Assembly (NCBI RefSeq): GCF_002090135.1
Contig: NZ_BBRL01000006.1
Coordinates: forward strand, 176,605 to 240,604
DNA length: 64,000 nt
Source: Demequina sp. NBRC 110055
GTDB lineage: Bacteria > Actinomycetota > Actinomycetes > Actinomycetales > Demequinaceae
Direction of reading: 5' to 3'
Shown: positions 56,252 through 64,000 of the stretch, one piece after another
How the letters are laid out: each line of letters begins with the position of its first letter
Position numbering within the stretch: the stretch's first letter is position 1
Position numbers and translations under genes: made by a program
Notes under the pieces: generated by a model
What the model was told of the DNA's origin: nothing
Seen by the model: only the letters and a program-made list of their open reading frames with translations
Databases searched by the model: none

Positions 56252-57175
56252 CTACGGCAGCATGCGCCGCCCGTCGCCCGGTCCGAAGCCGGCCACCTCT
56301 CCCCCAATGTTCTGCGCGAGCGCGAGCGGTGTGGTGATGCGCCCGTAATAGTCGAGCCCCGTGACCACCGTCGTCACCAGGGCCGATGCGGTGGGCGAGT
56401 TTTGTACGGCGCTCGGCACGTCGCCGTCGGCGTCGATACCGGAGGAGACGACGACGCCCTGTGCGTACTCGGCGAGCACCCCGGACAGATCCGCGTAGGC
56501 GGCCGATGCCGTCGAGACGTCGTCGGCGTTGTCGCCCGGTCCCGCGGCCATGACGACGGCATCGACGTCGCCCGCCACGGTGCCCGAGACCATCTCGGCC
56601 TCCGTGAGCAGTTCCATCAGCAGGCGCGCGCGCTCAGCGGAGTCCTCATCGTCGCCGGCCGCGGGGCCGGCTCCCGGCATGAGGGCCTGCGCCAGGGCGT
56701 GCGCGAGCACGGTGGTGGGAGCGGCGTCGGTGTCGACTCCGACGAGATCGGGGGCGAGCGTCGACGCGAGGGAGTTGCGGAAGGCGGCCTGATCGGGATC
56801 GGTCCACGCGGCGCCGATGGTGATCTCGCCGGCGATGGTGGATCCCGCCTGCACGAGTCGCTCGCTCATCGCGGTGACGTCGTCGTCGCGAGGCTGCGCG
56901 ACCGTCAGGACGGCCGTGGACACCCCGTCGAGCGACCCCGGTAGCAGGGTTGCCGCGGACTCGTCCGCGAATTGCTCACCAGCGACGGCCTCGTCCCGCT
57001 GCGCCGCGAGATCGTCTCCCGCGACGGCGAGGTCGTCCTCGAGTTGAGCGATGCGCTCGTCCTGTTCGCCCACGAGCGCGGTGCGCAGGGGACCCGAGCC
57101 CATGACGATGCCGATCGCGAGGGCAAGGAACACCGCGGTCAGGGAGACCACGTGATAGCGGAAGTCCTTCATCAT
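56252..57175 (-). CDS. steB: SteB/MctB-family membrane-anchored protein
   Basis: A 307-residue protein with one N-terminal membrane helix ([22 protein letters not shown], about 6-28) then a coiled coil (about 36-65) and a periplasmic-side domain. This is the family of Rv1698 (MctB, copper export) and corynebacterial SteB, which acts with SteA in cell separation. Synteny with pyrG and steA is exact. The start shares one base with the steA stop (TGATGATG). A core motif copy at 56501-56510 encodes ASA. Confidence 0.87.
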   Translation of the reverse strand: MMKDFRYHVVSLTAVFLALAIGIVMGSGPLRTALVGEQDERIAQLEDDLAVAGDDLAAQRDEAVAGEQFADESAATLLPGSLDGVSTAVLTVAQPRDDDVTAMSERLVQAGSTIAGEITIGAAWTDPDQAAFRNSLASTLAPDLVGVDTDAAPTTVLAHALAQALMPGAGPAAGDDEDSAERARLLMELLTEAEMVSGTVAGDVDAVVMAAGPGDNADDVSTASAAYADLSGVLAEYAQGVVVSSGIDADGDVPSAVQNSPTASALVTTVVTGLDYYGRITTPLALAQNIGGEVAGFGPGDGRRMLP

Positions 57176-58326
57176 CAGCCCCCGATCCATGAGGTCAGGG
57201 CACTCCAGACGTCCTCGGCCCAGGCGCGTCCCCCCGGGGTCACCCAGATGGCGGCGCCGAGCGCGACGAACGCGGCCACGACGAGGGCGATCAGGGACCA
57301 CGCGCTGAAGCGGTGGCGGTAGACCAGCGCGAGCGTCGTGGCGTCCACGAGCCGTCCGCCGGCAGCGAGGCGGGCGAGGAAGGTGCCCGCGGTGTCGCCC
57401 TGGGGCGACTCGAGGAAGTCCATGAGGCGCGCGTCGACGCCCACGGTGACGATCACCTCGGCGCCGCCGGCATGCGCCATGAGAATCGCCACGTCGACGG
57501 CGGCCAGCGTCGACTCCACACTGCTGTGGTCGATCCCGAGCGCCTCGGCACGCGCCACCCCGCCGTCGCCGCCGCGCGGCGCATGGACCACCGCGTGCTG
57601 CGCGGCGCGCAGCGCGCCCTCGCCCACGGCCTCGAGGTCTCCGACGACCACGGAGGCGGCCGGGCCTAGGTCGAGTGCGGCATCGGCCCCTTGCTCGACG
57701 GCGATGACCACGGGGCGGACGTCGCCCAGGTAGCGACGAATCTCCTTCAACTGTTCGCGATGGCGGTAGCCGGGAGCGACCACTACCACCTGACGGCCTG
57801 TAAGGTCCATGCCGATGTCCGGCAGCCCCTGGCCCTCGAGGAGCACGTCGCCCTCATGAAGCACCTGCTCCATCGCGTTCGCCGTGAACATCTGGAGCTG
57901 CACGCGCATGCCGTCGGCGGCGCCGCGCATCGCCTCGACGAGTCGGTCGGCGTCGAGGACATTTCCGGTAGCGACCACGCCGCCATCGACGGTGATCTGG
58001 CCACCGGCGATCGAGGCCGTCGCTCCATCCTTGATGTCCATCACGGCGGGACCGGCCGCGTCAATCAGCGGAATGCCTGCGTCCAGCAGGACGCGCGGAC
58101 CTCCCGCGGGATAGCGGCCAGACAGGGACTCGCGGGCGTTGACGACGGCGGCGGGCCGCGCGGAGACCAGGGCCTCGGCGGAACGCTGATCGAGGTCCAT
58201 GACGTCGACCACAGCGATGTCGCCCTTGCGCAGTTGACGCACGAGGGCGGTGACGGTGTGGTCCACGCGCACGGGTCCGACGATGGTGCCGTCGCTCGCG
58301 CCCGCCTTCGACACGGTGCGACTCAT
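57175..58326 (-). CDS. steA: SteA-like cytokinetic ring protein
   Basis: A 383-residue protein, counterpart of Rv1697 and corynebacterial SteA, which localises to the division site and is needed for normal separation. The N-terminal two thirds resemble a thiamine pyrophosphokinase-like catalytic fold (AVVDVMDLDQRSAEALV, VVVGDLEAVGEGAL, EVIVTVGVDARLMDFLE); a single helix near the C-terminus (about 340-362, FSAWSLIALVVAAFVALGAAIW) anchors it. It lies 4 bases after recN and is coupled to steB. Confidence 0.88.
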   Translation of the reverse strand: MSRTVSKAGASDGTIVGPVRVDHTVTALVRQLRKGDIAVVDVMDLDQRSAEALVSARPAAVVNARESLSGRYPAGGPRVLLDAGIPLIDAAGPAVMDIKDGATASIAGGQITVDGGVVATGNVLDADRLVEAMRGAADGMRVQLQMFTANAMEQVLHEGDVLLEGQGLPDIGMDLTGRQVVVVAPGYRHREQLKEIRRYLGDVRPVVIAVEQGADAALDLGPAASVVVGDLEAVGEGALRAAQHAVVHAPRGGDGGVARAEALGIDHSSVESTLAAVDVAILMAHAGGAEVIVTVGVDARLMDFLESPQGDTAGTFLARLAAGGRLVDATTLALVYRHRFSAWSLIALVVAAFVALGAAIWVTPGGRAWAEDVWSALTSWIGG

Positions 58327-58330
58327 GGCC

Positions 58331-60022
58331 TCATCGTGCCACGCGCGACGCCTCCAACAGCTCAAGCGCGTGGGCGCGTGCGGTAGAAGAGTCCTCCTGG
58401 CCGGACAGCAGCCGCGCGATCTCCTCGACCCTGGCGTCGCCGTCGACCCTCGCGACCTGTGCCCGCGTGACAGCGCCGTCGGTGGTCTTCTGCACGACCA
58501 CGTGGGTGTCCGCGAAGGATGCGACCTGAGCGAGGTGGGTGACCACCATCACCTGGTGGGTGCGCGCGAGTTCCGCGAGCCGGTTGCCCACCGCGATCGC
58601 CGCCTTGCCGCCCACGCCCGCATCGACCTCGTCGAAGACGAAGGTGCGCGGCACGTCGTCCCCCGCCGCCGCCAGCGACACTTCGATGGCGAGCATGATG
58701 CGTGACAGCTCACCGCCGGAGGCGGCCTCAGCGATGGGCCGGTGCGGCGCTCCAGGATGGGAGGCCAAGGTGAACGCCACAACGTCTGCGCCATGCGCCG
58801 CGGGCTCGGTGGGCGCGACCTCGATGCGCACCTTCGCGTCGGCCATGGCCAGGCGCTCCAGTTCGCCGTCCACGCTGGCGGCCAGTGCCGTCGCCACCGC
58901 GGCGCGGGAGGTGTGGAGGGCATCGGCCGCATCGTCGCGTGCGGCGCGTGCGCGCCGTTCGGCCTCCCGTCGGGCCTCGAGCGTCGCATCCCAGTCGTCG
59001 TCGGCGGCCACTAGCGGCCGTGCGTTGTCGGCGTATGCGAGCACGCCGTCAAGGTCCGGCACCCCCAGGCGCCGCATGAGCCCCGCCAGGTCGGAGCGGC
59101 GTCCGTGCACCTCATCGAGCCGGCCAGGATCCGCGTCCAGGCCGTCTAGATACGACGCGAGCTCGGTCGCGATGTCCGAGGCGCCGTAGGAGAAGTCGGC
59201 GAGGCGACGCTCGTACTCCGCGAGCCTGTCATCGTGACGAGCGGCGTCGGCGAGCGCGCGGCGTGCCGCCTCGATCGCGGCGACGACGGTCAGCTCCTGG
59301 TCGCCCGCGATGAGCTCGTGGGCGCCGGCGGCGCCCGTCCTCACCGCCTCGGCGTTCTCGAGCACGCGCACCTCGGCCTCGAGACGGCCGTCCTCGCCGG
59401 GCTCGGGAGCGAGGGCGTCGACGGCAGCAAGGTCGTCGCGCAGGCGTGCCACCTCGGCGCGCTCAGCCTGGGCCCCTTCCTCCATGCGAGAGAGGGCACC
59501 GGCCGCCTCGACCCAGGTGTGCCAGGCGTCGCGGTAGGCGTCGAGGACGGTCTGATGGCGCTGGCCGCCGTGAGCGTCGAGCGTGTCGCGCTGACGGGCG
59601 CTCGAGCGCAGTCGGACCTGGTCCGACTGACCGTGCACGGTCACCAGATCGCCGGCGATATCTGCCAGCAGCGCCTGCGGCACGGTGCGCCCGCCGACGA
59701 CGGTGCGCGAACGCGTCGTGGCGCCCACAGTCCTCGCGACGATGACCGTGCCGTCGTCGTCGAGCCGCACGCCTGCATCGTCGAGCCTGGCGGCCGCGTC
59801 GGAGCCGGCGGGGATGTCCAGGACCGCCTCGGCAAGCGCCTCGTCGGCACCGGCGCGCACGGTCGCGGGCACCGATTTGGCCCCAAGGATCAGGCCGAGG
59901 CCCGTCAGCACCATCGTCTTGCCCGCGCCGGTTTCTCCGGTCACACAGGTCAGGCCCGGGCCCAGTTCGATGCGCGCGGACTCGATCACGCCCAGGTCGG
60001 CGATGCTCAGTTCATGCAGCAC
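58331..60022 (-). CDS. recN: DNA repair protein RecN
   Basis: A 563-residue SMC-like ATPase acting at double-strand breaks. Walker A GETGAGKT at 29-36, a central coiled coil (about 150-360) and C-terminal signature ASGGELSRIMLAIEV with Walker B TFVFDEVDAGVGG. The GTG start (60020-60022) follows the nadK stop by one base. No LexA box is visible before it; it is read from the tlyA-nadK-recN operon as in M. tuberculosis (Rv1696). Confidence 0.95.
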   Translation of the reverse strand: MLHELSIADLGVIESARIELGPGLTCVTGETGAGKTMVLTGLGLILGAKSVPATVRAGADEALAEAVLDIPAGSDAAARLDDAGVRLDDDGTVIVARTVGATTRSRTVVGGRTVPQALLADIAGDLVTVHGQSDQVRLRSSARQRDTLDAHGGQRHQTVLDAYRDAWHTWVEAAGALSRMEEGAQAERAEVARLRDDLAAVDALAPEPGEDGRLEAEVRVLENAEAVRTGAAGAHELIAGDQELTVVAAIEAARRALADAARHDDRLAEYERRLADFSYGASDIATELASYLDGLDADPGRLDEVHGRRSDLAGLMRRLGVPDLDGVLAYADNARPLVAADDDWDATLEARREAERRARAARDDAADALHTSRAAVATALAASVDGELERLAMADAKVRIEVAPTEPAAHGADVVAFTLASHPGAPHRPIAEAASGGELSRIMLAIEVSLAAAGDDVPRTFVFDEVDAGVGGKAAIAVGNRLAELARTHQVMVVTHLAQVASFADTHVVVQKTTDGAVTRAQVARVDGDARVEEIARLLSGQEDSSTARAHALELLEASRVAR

Positions 60023-60023
60023 C

Positions 60024-60968
60024 TCAGCCGTCCTCCCCAGCGCCGTCGAACGGAGGCACGAGGTCCTGAAGGGCGTGCCGTGTGGCGAAGGCGTGGCCAC
60101 CGATCTCGTGCCCGATGGGAGTGATCTGGCCGCGCTCGCCGCGCCATCCGTTCGTCGGAAGGCTGAACTTCTGCACGAGTCGCTCCGTGAACGGCGCGGC
60201 AGACATGCGCGCGAGTCGGACGATCTCCTCGCCCCGGCGCACCTCCAGGCGGCTTCCTGGGGGCATGGCGAGCGAACGCGCACCGTCGAGGACCACCTGG
60301 CCGTCGGCCTCCGAGGTAGCAACGACCTCAAGCGTGAACACGGAATCCGGGCCTACCACGAGAGGGCGCGCGAACAAGGCGTGTGCCGCGAGCGGCACCA
60401 TGAGGAGAGCGTCGACATTGGGCCAGATGACGGGGCCGCCGGCCGAGAACGCGTGGGCGGTGGACCCGGTAGCCGTGGATATCACCACACCATCGCAGCC
60501 GAACGAGGACAGCGGCCTGGAGTCGACGGCCACCGCCACCTCAAGGGTGCGCAAGCGGTTGACGCGCTCGAGGGTTGCCTCATTGAGGGCCCATCCCGAC
60601 TCACTCGAGCCGTCCGGCCGCGTCACGGTGGCGCTGAGGGTGCGTCGCTCCTCGATCGTGTAGTCGCCGCTGGCGAGTCGCTCGGCGGCGGCGACCACGT
60701 CGTCACGTTCCAGCTCCGCGAGGAAGCCGACGCGGCCCAGGTTCACGCCCAACAGAGGGATGCCGGTGCCGTGGGTGAGGTGGGCGGCGTGCAGCATCGT
60801 GCCGTCGCCGCCGAGCACGATGGCGGCCTCGACGTCGTGCGCCATCGTGGCCGTGAGGGACGTGCACACGGAGATGCCCGCGTCTTCGAGCGCACGCGCC
60901 ACCTCGGCGCCCGCCTCAAGCGTCTGTGCTCGGTGCGGGTTCGAGACGATCAGGATCGTGCGGCTCAT
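60024..60968 (-). CDS. nadK: NAD kinase
   Basis: A 314-residue (poly)phosphate/ATP-NAD kinase making NADP. GGDGT at 53-57 is the phosphate-binding motif, and NEATLERV and STATGSTAHAFSAGGPVIWP are the NAD-site blocks. The ATG overlaps the tlyA stop (ATGA). Counterpart of Rv1695. Confidence 0.96.
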   Translation of the reverse strand: MSRTILIVSNPHRAQTLEAGAEVARALEDAGISVCTSLTATMAHDVEAAIVLGGDGTMLHAAHLTHGTGIPLLGVNLGRVGFLAELERDDVVAAAERLASGDYTIEERRTLSATVTRPDGSSESGWALNEATLERVNRLRTLEVAVAVDSRPLSSFGCDGVVISTATGSTAHAFSAGGPVIWPNVDALLMVPLAAHALFARPLVVGPDSVFTLEVVATSEADGQVVLDGARSLAMPPGSRLEVRRGEEIVRLARMSAAPFTERLVQKFSLPTNGWRGERGQITPIGHEIGGHAFATRHALQDLVPPFDGAGEDG

Positions 60969-61795
60969 CCGGTCAGGGCCTCCTCGTCGATGCGGGCGGT
61001 GAGCGCGTCGCCGGTGAGGACCGGGCGACCGCGGCGGTCGGGGTGCTGTCCCCTAGCCTGCCATGCGCCCGAGCCCCAGATGAAGAACTCCACATTTCCC
61101 TCGGGACCGGGCAGTGCGCTACGCGCTACCTCGTGGATGACCAGGCCCGACGCCTCCATGGCCGCGGCAACGCCGGTGACGGCACGAGCGCGGTCACGCG
61201 GATCGGTCACCACGCCGCGCCCCGTGAGCGCGCGCCTGCCCAGCTCAAATTGTGGCTTGACCATGAGCAGAAAGTCCGCGTCGTCGGCGGCATAGTCGAC
61301 GAGTGCGGGAATCACGATCGGCAGCGAGATGAACGACAGGTCAGAGACGACGAGGTCGACGCCCGCGCCCTCGTCCTCGCCGGTGAGGTAGCGGACGTTC
61401 AGTCCCTCGACGGCCGTCACACGCGGGTCGTCACGCACCGCCGCCGCGAGTTGGTCGTGACCGACGTCCACGGCGCGCACGTGATCGGCACCCCGTTCGA
61501 GCAGCACCTGCGTGAAGCCGCCCGTCGACGCACCCGCGTCAAGTGCTCGGCGGCCCGCGATGGTCAGTCCGGTAGGAGCGCACCGCTCGATCGCGCCGAC
61601 CAACTTGTGAGCGGCCCTCGAGACGTACTTGGCGGCGTCGCCCACCACGGCGATGTCAGCGTCATGGTCCACGTCGAGCGACGGCTTAGTCGCGGCCCGG
61701 CCGTTGACGGTGACGGCGCCGGCCGCGATCAGCTCCTGCGCGTGCGAACGCGACCGAGCCAAGGCGCGCTCGGCGAGCGCGCGGTCCAGTCGCAT
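60965..61795 (-). CDS. tlyA: TlyA-family 2'-O-methyltransferase/haemolysin-like protein
   Basis: A 276-residue protein with an N-terminal S4 RNA-binding domain (about 1-60, RLDRALAERALARSRSHAQELI) and an FtsJ-like methyltransferase domain (ALDAGASTGGFTQVLLERGA). In mycobacteria TlyA methylates 16S C1409 and 23S C1920 and sets capreomycin sensitivity. The ATG directly abuts the stop of the 56-residue gene (TAGATG). Counterpart of Rv1694. Confidence 0.94.
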   Translation of the reverse strand: MRLDRALAERALARSRSHAQELIAAGAVTVNGRAATKPSLDVDHDADIAVVGDAAKYVSRAAHKLVGAIERCAPTGLTIAGRRALDAGASTGGFTQVLLERGADHVRAVDVGHDQLAAAVRDDPRVTAVEGLNVRYLTGEDEGAGVDLVVSDLSFISLPIVIPALVDYAADDADFLLMVKPQFELGRRALTGRGVVTDPRDRARAVTGVAAAMEASGLVIHEVARSALPGPEGNVEFFIWGSGAWQARGQHPDRRGRPVLTGDALTARIDEEALTG

Positions 61796-61966
61796 CTACT
61801 GATCGTCGCGCAGGCGGTTGGACAGCGAGGTCTGAATCTTCTCGAAGAACTCGGCCTGCTGGTCGAGATCCCCGGGGAGTTCCGTGACAGCCTGCAGTGC
61901 GGCCTTCACCTCGGCGGGGTACTCGACCTCGCCCAGCGGCTCACGGTGCTCATTGATCTCGCCCAT
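61796..61966 (-). CDS. Small conserved protein at the head of the tlyA operon
   Basis: A 56-residue acidic, probably helical protein (MGEINEHREPLGEVEYPAEV...FFEKIQTSLSNRLRDDQ). It occupies the position of Rv1693 (58 aa) between the HAD phosphatase and tlyA in M. tuberculosis, so it is likely a conserved family of unknown function. A TAGCCT -10 ends 7 bases before the ATG (leaderless). Its stop codon touches the tlyA ATG, which argues for coupled translation. Confidence 0.85.
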   Translation of the reverse strand: MGEINEHREPLGEVEYPAEVKAALQAVTELPGDLDQQAEFFEKIQTSLSNRLRDDQ

Positions 61967-61968
61967 AG

Positions 61969-62976
61969 TCATGAGGCTACCGCGATGTCGGTGACGCCCT
62001 CAAGGTCCACGGCGACACCGGCATCGGCCGCCTCCCACGCCGCGGCGCAGGCCGCGCGCAAACGATCAAGCTCGTCATCGCCGGACACCTCGAGGCGTCC
62101 ATCAGTGACGACGGCCGATGCGTCACGCACTACCCAGCGGTCACCCACCTTCGCGGGGGCGGGGTGCAGGTGGGCGAGGCAACCGAGGTCGCGGCCGATA
62201 TACGCGGGACGCTGGTCGGGGGTGGCGAGGATCGCGTCCCGGCCGTCGTTAACTCCCGTGAGCACCAGCAGTCCGGGGATGCCAGCGGCATTGCCGCCCT
62301 TGAGGTCGGTGTCGAGACGGTCGCCGATGACCATGGGCCGCGACGCCTGAGCCTGTAGCGCCGCGAGGCGGAACATCTCCGGCTCGGGCTTTCCCGCGCT
62401 CGGGGGCTGCACGCCGGTCGCGGTGACGACCACGTTGACGAGTGCGCCGTTGCCGGGGGCGGTGCCACGGTGATTGGGGATGGTGAGATCACGATTGGAG
62501 GCGAAGAAGCGAGCGCCCGCAGTGATCGCGTACGAGGCCTCCGCGAAGTCATTCCACGACACGTCGGGGTGGAAGCCCTGCACCACCGCGTCGGGAGTGG
62601 GCTCGGCAGAATCGACGAGGGTCATACCGACCTCGGTGAGCGCCGTACGCAGGCCCTGGCCACCCACCACGAAAATCCGCGAGCCGGCGGGCAATTCCTC
62701 GGCGACCATCCGGGCGACTGCCTGAGCTGCGGTGAGCACCTCGTGCGTCGCGGTCGGCATGCCCAACTCCGTCAGGTGCTCAGCAACCGTGCCCGGTTCC
62801 CTGCTGGCGTTATTGGTGACGAAGACGATGCGCATGCCCGCCTCGCGCGCGGCCGCCAAACCTGCAGGGGCGGTGGGAATCGCGTGCGGCCCGCGATACG
62901 CCACGCCGTCGAGGTCGACGAGCGCGGCGTCGTGAGCCGTGAACAGCGGAACATCCGTGCCAAGCAGCCCGCTCAT
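61969..62976 (-). CDS. HAD-IIA (NagD-like) phosphatase
   Basis: A 335-residue phosphatase: DLDGVAYRG with nucleophile Asp21 and Asp23, VTNNASREP (motif II), the Lys of SAGKPEPEMF (motif III) and VIGDRLDTDLKGG (motif IV). The C2 cap sits between motifs II and III. The C-terminal 70 residues extend past the usual HAD-IIA fold and are not recognised. Counterpart of Rv1692, reported as a glycerol-3-phosphate phosphatase. ATG overlaps the upstream TPR gene stop. Confidence 0.9.
   Translation of the reverse strand: MSGLLGTDVPLFTAHDAALVDLDGVAYRGPHAIPTAPAGLAAAREAGMRIVFVTNNASREPGTVAEHLTELGMPTATHEVLTAAQAVARMVAEELPAGSRIFVVGGQGLRTALTEVGMTLVDSAEPTPDAVVQGFHPDVSWNDFAEASYAITAGARFFASNRDLTIPNHRGTAPGNGALVNVVVTATGVQPPSAGKPEPEMFRLAALQAQASRPMVIGDRLDTDLKGGNAAGIPGLLVLTGVNDGRDAILATPDQRPAYIGRDLGCLAHLHPAPAKVGDRWVVRDASAVVTDGRLEVSGDDELDRLRAACAAAWEAADAGVAVDLEGVTDIAVAS
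61974..61979 (-). promoter_or_regulatory. Leaderless -10 element for the tlyA-nadK-recN operon
   Basis: TAGCCT on the minus strand, 7 bases before the ATG of the 56-residue gene; it lies inside the 3' end of the HAD gene. Confidence 0.5.
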
Positions 62977-64000
62977 GCGCGCTCCTCGTCCGTGGCGGTC
63001 GCCCCTTCGCTATCCTTCGCCACGTCGTCGGTGGCATCGGATTGGTCGTCGGCATCGTCGGCGGACGCCGTGTCGCCGAATGCTTCGCCCTCGACGCCCT
63101 CACCGTCCTCGCCCTCCGCGACTTCATCGATCGGCTCGGGGAGCTCGGCGACGTCGTACAACGTGATCTCGTCGGCCCACGGGTCCTCCACGGGTGCGGC
63201 GACGGGAAGTGTCGCCTCGAGAGCGTCCGCCTCGTCTGCCCGACCGGCGGCGCGCAGCGCCTCCACGCGCGCGGCGTCGATGCGTGCTGTCACGGCAGGA
63301 TCTTTGGTCTCGAGCCGGCCGAGCGCCACAAGTGCAGCCTCGGCGTCGCCCATATCCACGCGCGCCCCGGCAACCACGATCTCAAGTTCGAGTCGCGTCG
63401 CCGGGTCCAGCTGAGCTGCCTCGGGTTCACGCGCGAGCGCGATCGCGCGCTCGGGCCGACCCAAACCACGCTCGCAATCCGCCATCAACGCCAGGTGCTC
63501 GTGCGAGCCGTTCAGTCGACGAACAGTACGCAGTTCCCGCAGTGCCTCGGCGTACCGGCCGGTCGCGTAGGCGGTCAGCGCCGCGGCCTCACGCACCACG
63601 TCGACGCGACCGGCGCGCTGCGCCGCCACCTGTGCATGCTTGTAGGCGCGCTCAGGGTCAACGTCCATGAGGAAGCCCGCCATCACAAGGTGGCGACCGA
63701 CGTCCTCGGCGTTGTCCTTGCTCAGCGTGCGCAGACGCGCACGGACCGTCCGGTCCAGCTGGCCGATCGAGATCTCCTCGGGGATCTCCGGCACCTCGAT
63801 GGCGGGACGGCTCGCGCTGCGGTCGCCTCGACGCGAACCATCCTCGCGCTCGGTGCGGCGATCATCGCGGCGCACCGCATCACGCCGGAACCCGCCCTGC
63901 CGGTCGCCGTCACGACCATCGCGCTCGAACCGGCGGTAACCGCCGTCACGCTGGCCATCACGGGGCCCGCGGCTGTCACGGTTGCCCTGATAACCACCAG
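62973..64000 (-). CDS. TPR-like protein with Arg/Gly/Asp-rich N-terminal region (5' end cut by window)
   Basis: The frame is open to the window edge, so the start is outside. The visible 341 codons begin with about 55 residues rich in Gly, Arg, Asp and Tyr (short units such as GGYR, RRFERDGRD), then an alpha-helical repeat domain (about 300 to 900 bases from the stop, with SIGQLDRTVRARLRTLSKDN and TPR-like DPERAYKHAQVAAQR), and end in a very acidic tail. It is the counterpart of Rv1691. The RGG-like disordered region suggests RNA binding, an inference only. A GTG internal start (63875) would exclude that region but the frame clearly continues. Confidence 0.82.
   Translation of the reverse strand, partial: GGYQGNRDSRGPRDGQRDGGYRRFERDGRDGDRQGGFRRDAVRRDDRRTEREDGSRRGDRSASRPAIEVPEIPEEISIGQLDRTVRARLRTLSKDNAEDVGRHLVMAGFLMDVDPERAYKHAQVAAQRAGRVDVVREAAALTAYATGRYAEALRELRTVRRLNGSHEHLALMADCERGLGRPERAIALAREPEAAQLDPATRLELEIVVAGARVDMGDAEAALVALGRLETKDPAVTARIDAARVEALRAAGRADEADALEATLPVAAPVEDPWADEITLYDVAELPEPIDEVAEGEDGEGVEGEAFGDTASADDADDQSDATDDVAKDSEGATATDEERA

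Overview
The window is very GC-rich, densely packed chromosomal DNA from an actinobacterium, most likely of the Micrococcales (genus not determinable from the sequence alone). The support is a pupylation locus, a SufR-led suf operon, paired glgA/glgC, an InhA-type enoyl reductase, an imuA'-imuB-dnaE2 mutasome, DUF5703 and GPGG-motif small proteins, and near-complete synteny of 54-64 kb with the Mycobacterium tuberculosis block Rv1691-Rv1700 (TPR, HAD, small ORF, tlyA, nadK, recN, steA, steB/mctB, pyrG, Nudix).

Layout. 1-4.5 kb: a heterodimeric ABC exporter with a degenerate ATP site (second subunit cut by the window edge), hisF and an FKBP lipoprotein. 4.5-10.1 kb: the pupylation locus trmI-mpa-dop-pup-pafA on the minus strand, with no 20S proteasome genes and an Mpa lacking the usual C-terminal docking tail. 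10-19 kb: site-2 protease, RecB-like nuclease, Gfo/Idh oxidoreductase, HAD phosphatase, PAC2 protein, uppP, aldo/keto reductase, M20 peptidase and small conserved proteins, then tRNA-Leu(GAG). 19.5-25.3 kb: the SOS mutasome operon behind a perfect LexA box. 25-30 kb: SpoU methyltransferase, SPFH/NfeD pair, TauE exporter with an Rrf2 regulator, ABC ATPase. 30-33 kb: divergent glgA/glgC, serB. 33-43 kb: SixA phosphatase, InhA-type reductase, uracil permease, fabG, SURF1, ABC-F, the complete BioYMN biotin ECF transporter and an APC permease. 43-44.3 kb: an intact IS30-family element. 44.4-51 kb: sufR-B-D-Rieske-C-S-U-T. 51-54 kb: ctaA, ilvA, a membrane protein. 54-64 kb: the tlyA-recN-pyrG block.

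Two genome-wide signatures stand out. First, the 14-mer GGCCGATGCCGTGG (or its complement) occurs 16 times exactly, and its 10-bp core GGCCGATGCC about 16 more times, both between and inside genes. Two intergenic copies are inverted pairs that form the stems of terminator-like hairpins, and all coding copies fall in the Ala-Ser-Ala or Ala-Asp-Ala frame. This resembles the organisation of DNA-uptake sequences in Neisseria and Pasteurellaceae, which I am not aware of in actinobacteria. Second, at least 17 genes have a TANNNT -10 element ending 6-8 nt before the start codon, which points to leaderless transcription as a common mode here and helped settle many starts.

Most operons are translationally coupled by ATGA, GTGA, TTGA or TGATG overlaps. 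There is no gene-free stretch over 300 bases; the longest is the 243-base divergent region between sufR and ctaA. I found no CRISPR array, rRNA, prophage or integrated plasmid.
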